Assembly (NCBI GenBank): GCA_014380705.1 | Contig: JACMJI010000320.1 | Coordinates: 1 to 8,005 of the forward strand | Length of the DNA: 8,005 nt | Direction: 5' to 3' | From: Gorillibacterium sp. | GTDB lineage: Bacteria; Bacillota; Bacilli; Paenibacillales; NBRC-103111 | Shown: positions 6,801-8,005 of the stretch, piece by piece | Position numbering within the stretch: the first letter of the stretch is position 1 | Layout of the letters: each line of letters begins with the position of its first letter | Notes under the pieces: generated by a model | What the model was told of the DNA's origin: nothing | Database searches by the model: none | The model's input: the letters and a program-made list of their open reading frames with translations, nothing else | Translations under genes and position numbers: made by a program

Positions 6801-6827
6801 GAAGGATTTACCATTGTTGTGTCGAAT
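6801..6827 (+). promoter_or_regulatory. Sigma-H promoter (Ps) of spo0A
   Basis: GAAGGATTT (6801-6809), 11 bases, then GTCGAAT (6821-6827) match the sigma-H pattern RnAGGAwWW-N11-RnnGAAT at every defined position. Transcription would start near 6834, about 45 bases before the TTG start of spo0A. In B. subtilis spo0A is also raised at the onset of sporulation from a sigma-H promoter just upstream of the gene. Confidence 0.8.
6820..6826 (+). promoter_or_regulatory. Exact 0A box overlapping the sigma-H -10 element
   Basis: TGTCGAA here shares its bases with the -10 element GTCGAAT. Bound Spo0A~P should block polymerase, so this may be a negative-feedback operator on the sporulation promoter. Because the two consensus sequences share GAA, some of the overlap could be fortuitous. 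Confidence 0.65.
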
Positions 6828-6864
6828 TATTATCAAGGGAAAATAAATGATAACAAATTGGAAT

Positions 6865-6871
6865 GAGGAGG
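6865..6871 (+). promoter_or_regulatory. Ribosome binding site deciding the spo0A start
   Basis: GAGGAGG is a strong site. The ATG at 6874 is 2 bases away, which is too close, while the TTG at 6880 is 8 bases away, which is ideal. This supports TTG as the main start. Confidence 0.75.
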
Positions 6872-6879
6872 ACATGAAT

Positions 6880-7677
6880 TTGCATAAAATCGACGTGCTT
6901 TTGGCTGATGACAACAGGGAATTTACAGAATTGCTTGGGGAATTTATCAATAATCAAGATGATATGTCGGTGGTTGGGGTAGCATACAATGGAAACGAAG
7001 TCATTCGTTTCATGGAACAAGCGAAGAAAATCCCTGATGTTCTGATTCTTGATATTATTATGCCCCATCTTGATGGACTTGGTGTTCTGGAACAGCTTCG
7101 TGAAATGAACCTAAACCCACAGCCCAAAATTATTATGCTTACTGCTTTCGGGCAAGAGAACATTACCCAAAAGGCCGTTCAGTTAGGGGCCTCCTACTAT
7201 GTGTTGAAGCCTTTCGATATGGAAGTGCTGACGAATCGTATTCGACAGGTAGTTGGAACCTCCCAATCCTCCGTATCAAACAATGTATCGGGTAGAACGA
7301 ATGTCGTTCCGATGAACAAAGGGAAGAATCTGGATGCTAACATCACGAGTATCATTCATGAAATCGGTGTTCCCGCCCATATTAAAGGTTATCAGTACCT
7401 GCGGGAAGCGATTACCATGGTTTACAATAATATCGAGATCCTCGGTGCCATTACGAAGTCACTCTATCCCGCTATCGCTGAACGCTACAAAACGACACCA
7501 AGCCGTGTGGAAAGAGCGATTCGTCACGCCATTGAGGTTGCTTGGACGCGTGGAAATATCGACAGCATCAGTTTTATTTTTGGGTACACCATCAATATCA
7601 GCAAGTCAAAGCCAACAAACTCGGAATTTATTGCGATGGTTGCGGACAAGCTGAGAATTGAGCATAAGGTTAGCTAA
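6880..7677 (+). CDS. spo0A: Stage 0 sporulation protein A, master response regulator
   Basis: Spo0A receives phosphate through the phosphorelay and, as a dimer, activates or represses entry into sporulation, biofilm and stationary-phase genes. From TTG at 6880 the protein has 265 residues (267 in B. subtilis) and begins [15 protein letters not shown], aligned residue for residue with the start of the Bacillus protein. The receiver domain covers about 1-125: acidic pocket D10 and D11, phosphorylated D58 in [13 protein letters not shown]88 and K110 in LKPFD. A variable linker (about 126-149) follows. The effector domain (about 150-265) starts with the invariant [17 protein letters not shown] and contains the helix-turn-helix with [15 protein letters not shown] at 208-222. 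All key residues are present. Alternative in-frame starts are ATG 6874 and ATG 6847; the latter has its own AAGGGA site and would add 11 residues. The gene is a single transcription unit with its own promoters and terminator. Confidence 0.97.
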   Translation: MHKIDVLLADDNREFTELLGEFINNQDDMSVVGVAYNGNEVIRFMEQAKKIPDVLILDIIMPHLDGLGVLEQLREMNLNPQPKIIMLTAFGQENITQKAVQLGASYYVLKPFDMEVLTNRIRQVVGTSQSSVSNNVSGRTNVVPMNKGKNLDANITSIIHEIGVPAHIKGYQYLREAITMVYNNIEILGAITKSLYPAIAERYKTTPSRVERAIRHAIEVAWTRGNIDSISFIFGYTINISKSKPTNSEFIAMVADKLRIEHKVS

Positions 7678-7705
7678 GTTTTAGCGGGTATTCGAATGCT
7701 ATGAT

Positions 7706-7747
7706 AAGGTATGGTCTCTCTATTTTTTGGGGGGCTGTGCCTTTTTT
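7706..7747 (+). terminator. Intrinsic terminator after spo0A, rich in G.U pairs
   Basis: Bases 7706-7720 pair with 7729-7743 in an unbroken 15-bp RNA stem (nine Watson-Crick and six G.U pairs) with an eight-base TATTTTTT loop. A run of six T (7742-7747) overlaps the foot of the stem and completes the U-tract. It lies 28 bases after the spo0A stop. On the other strand the G.U pairs become C-A mismatches, so it should work only for + strand transcripts. Confidence 0.6.
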
Positions 7748-8005
7748 GTTGGAGTTAGGAGGTATTCCTGTAAGTAATTTTAGGTTTTGGATGAAGTATG
7801 CTCTTCTAATATACTCCAGGTCGGAATGGTGAATAAGACCCTTGACGAGCTTTTTGTCCCATACGCATCACGTAACGCCCCCGCAACCGTTCCTTATCCA
7901 CCCGATCGCTGACCGCCAGCGCCCCCCCTGCAACCGTTCCTTATCCATCCAATCCGCTGACTGCCAATTTTGAGCTTTATTGGTTGCAAAAAAATCCCCC
8001 AAGCC
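7748..8005. other. Intergenic stretch without a supported gene
   Basis: No frame on either strand here has both a credible start with ribosome site and protein-like content. The first 100 bases are AT-rich and include an AGGAGG (7759-7764) with no usable start codon after it. From about 7865 the DNA turns GC-rich with C-runs and contains the two-copy repeat listed separately. The last bases include a run of seven A (7988-7994) followed by CCCCC. No tRNA, riboswitch or insertion-sequence end was seen. Confidence 0.6.
7883..7966. repeat. Two-copy direct repeat, 47-base period
   Basis: Copy 1 (7883-7918) and copy 2 (7930-7966) share GCAACCGTTCCTTATCCA exactly, then continue alike through CGCTGAC and GCCA, with three substitutions (all transitions) and one extra base in copy 2. 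A C-rich spacer precedes both copies. A 7-base inverted match to the start of copy 2, GGTTGCA, lies at 7982-7988. The period of 47 is not a multiple of three, so the repeat is unlikely to be maintained as coding sequence. It may be part of a dispersed intergenic repeat family. Confidence 0.7.

Noticed and set aside
6808..7163. Open frames on the minus strand opposite the spo0A control region and receiver domain
   Set aside because: They overlap conserved spo0A codons and exact 0A boxes and show no start signal. They are shadows of the sense gene.
7806..7901. A 31-codon minus-strand open frame running from GTG to TAG through repeat copy 1
   Set aside because: No ribosome site precedes the GTG, and the frame runs through a 47-base repeat whose second copy falls in another frame. 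It is more likely a by-product of the repeat.
7883..7966. Possible CRISPR repeats
   Set aside because: Only two copies, with substitutions and an indel between them, and just an 11-base C-rich spacer. This does not fit an array.

Overview
The window looks like a chromosomal piece of a Gram-positive, endospore-forming bacterium of the class Bacilli, most likely Paenibacillus or a close relative. The reasons are the gene order dxs - tlyA - (small membrane protein) - argR/ahrC - recN - spoIVB - spo0A, which matches the Bacillus order apart from the extra small gene, the presence of two sporulation-only genes (spoIVB, spo0A), purine-rich Shine-Dalgarno sites and frequent TTG/GTG starts. The genus is an inference; order and protein families are seen directly. 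All recognisable genes are on the + strand.

Layout. Bases 1-1549 hold the 3' four-fifths of dxs (isoprenoid precursor synthesis), cut by the left edge. tlyA (1587-2414) follows after 37 bases. Next comes a 155-residue membrane-anchored protein of unknown function (2485-2952), preceded by a full match to a sigma-H promoter inside a 70-base gap. argR/ahrC (2981-3430) and recN (3437-5161) are packed closely, with the recN ribosome site lying across the argR stop codon. A 139-base gap with two small inverted repeats and a possible sigma-G promoter leads to spoIVB (5301-6629), the signalling serine protease of the forespore. A hairpin terminator closes that unit at about 6661-6708.

A 250-base intergenic region then carries the control region of spo0A: three exact 0A boxes (TGTCGAA), one near-match at the putative vegetative start point, a candidate sigma-A promoter and a full-consensus sigma-H promoter. 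spo0A itself (6880-7677) is intact and is followed by a G.U-rich hairpin terminator. The last 258 bases (7748-8005) hold no gene I can support, only a degenerate two-copy 47-base repeat that is richer in GC than the rest.

How it works together. The left part is housekeeping (isoprenoids, rRNA methylation, arginine control, DNA repair), and the right part is the sporulation switch and a late checkpoint protease. The sigma-H sites before the 155-residue protein and before spo0A suggest that part of the cluster is raised at the transition to stationary phase. I see no mobile element, CRISPR array or defence island. The least explained items are the 155-residue protein, whose C-terminal half resembles a PD-(D/E)XK nuclease fold with its charged motif residues swapped, and the 3' repeat.
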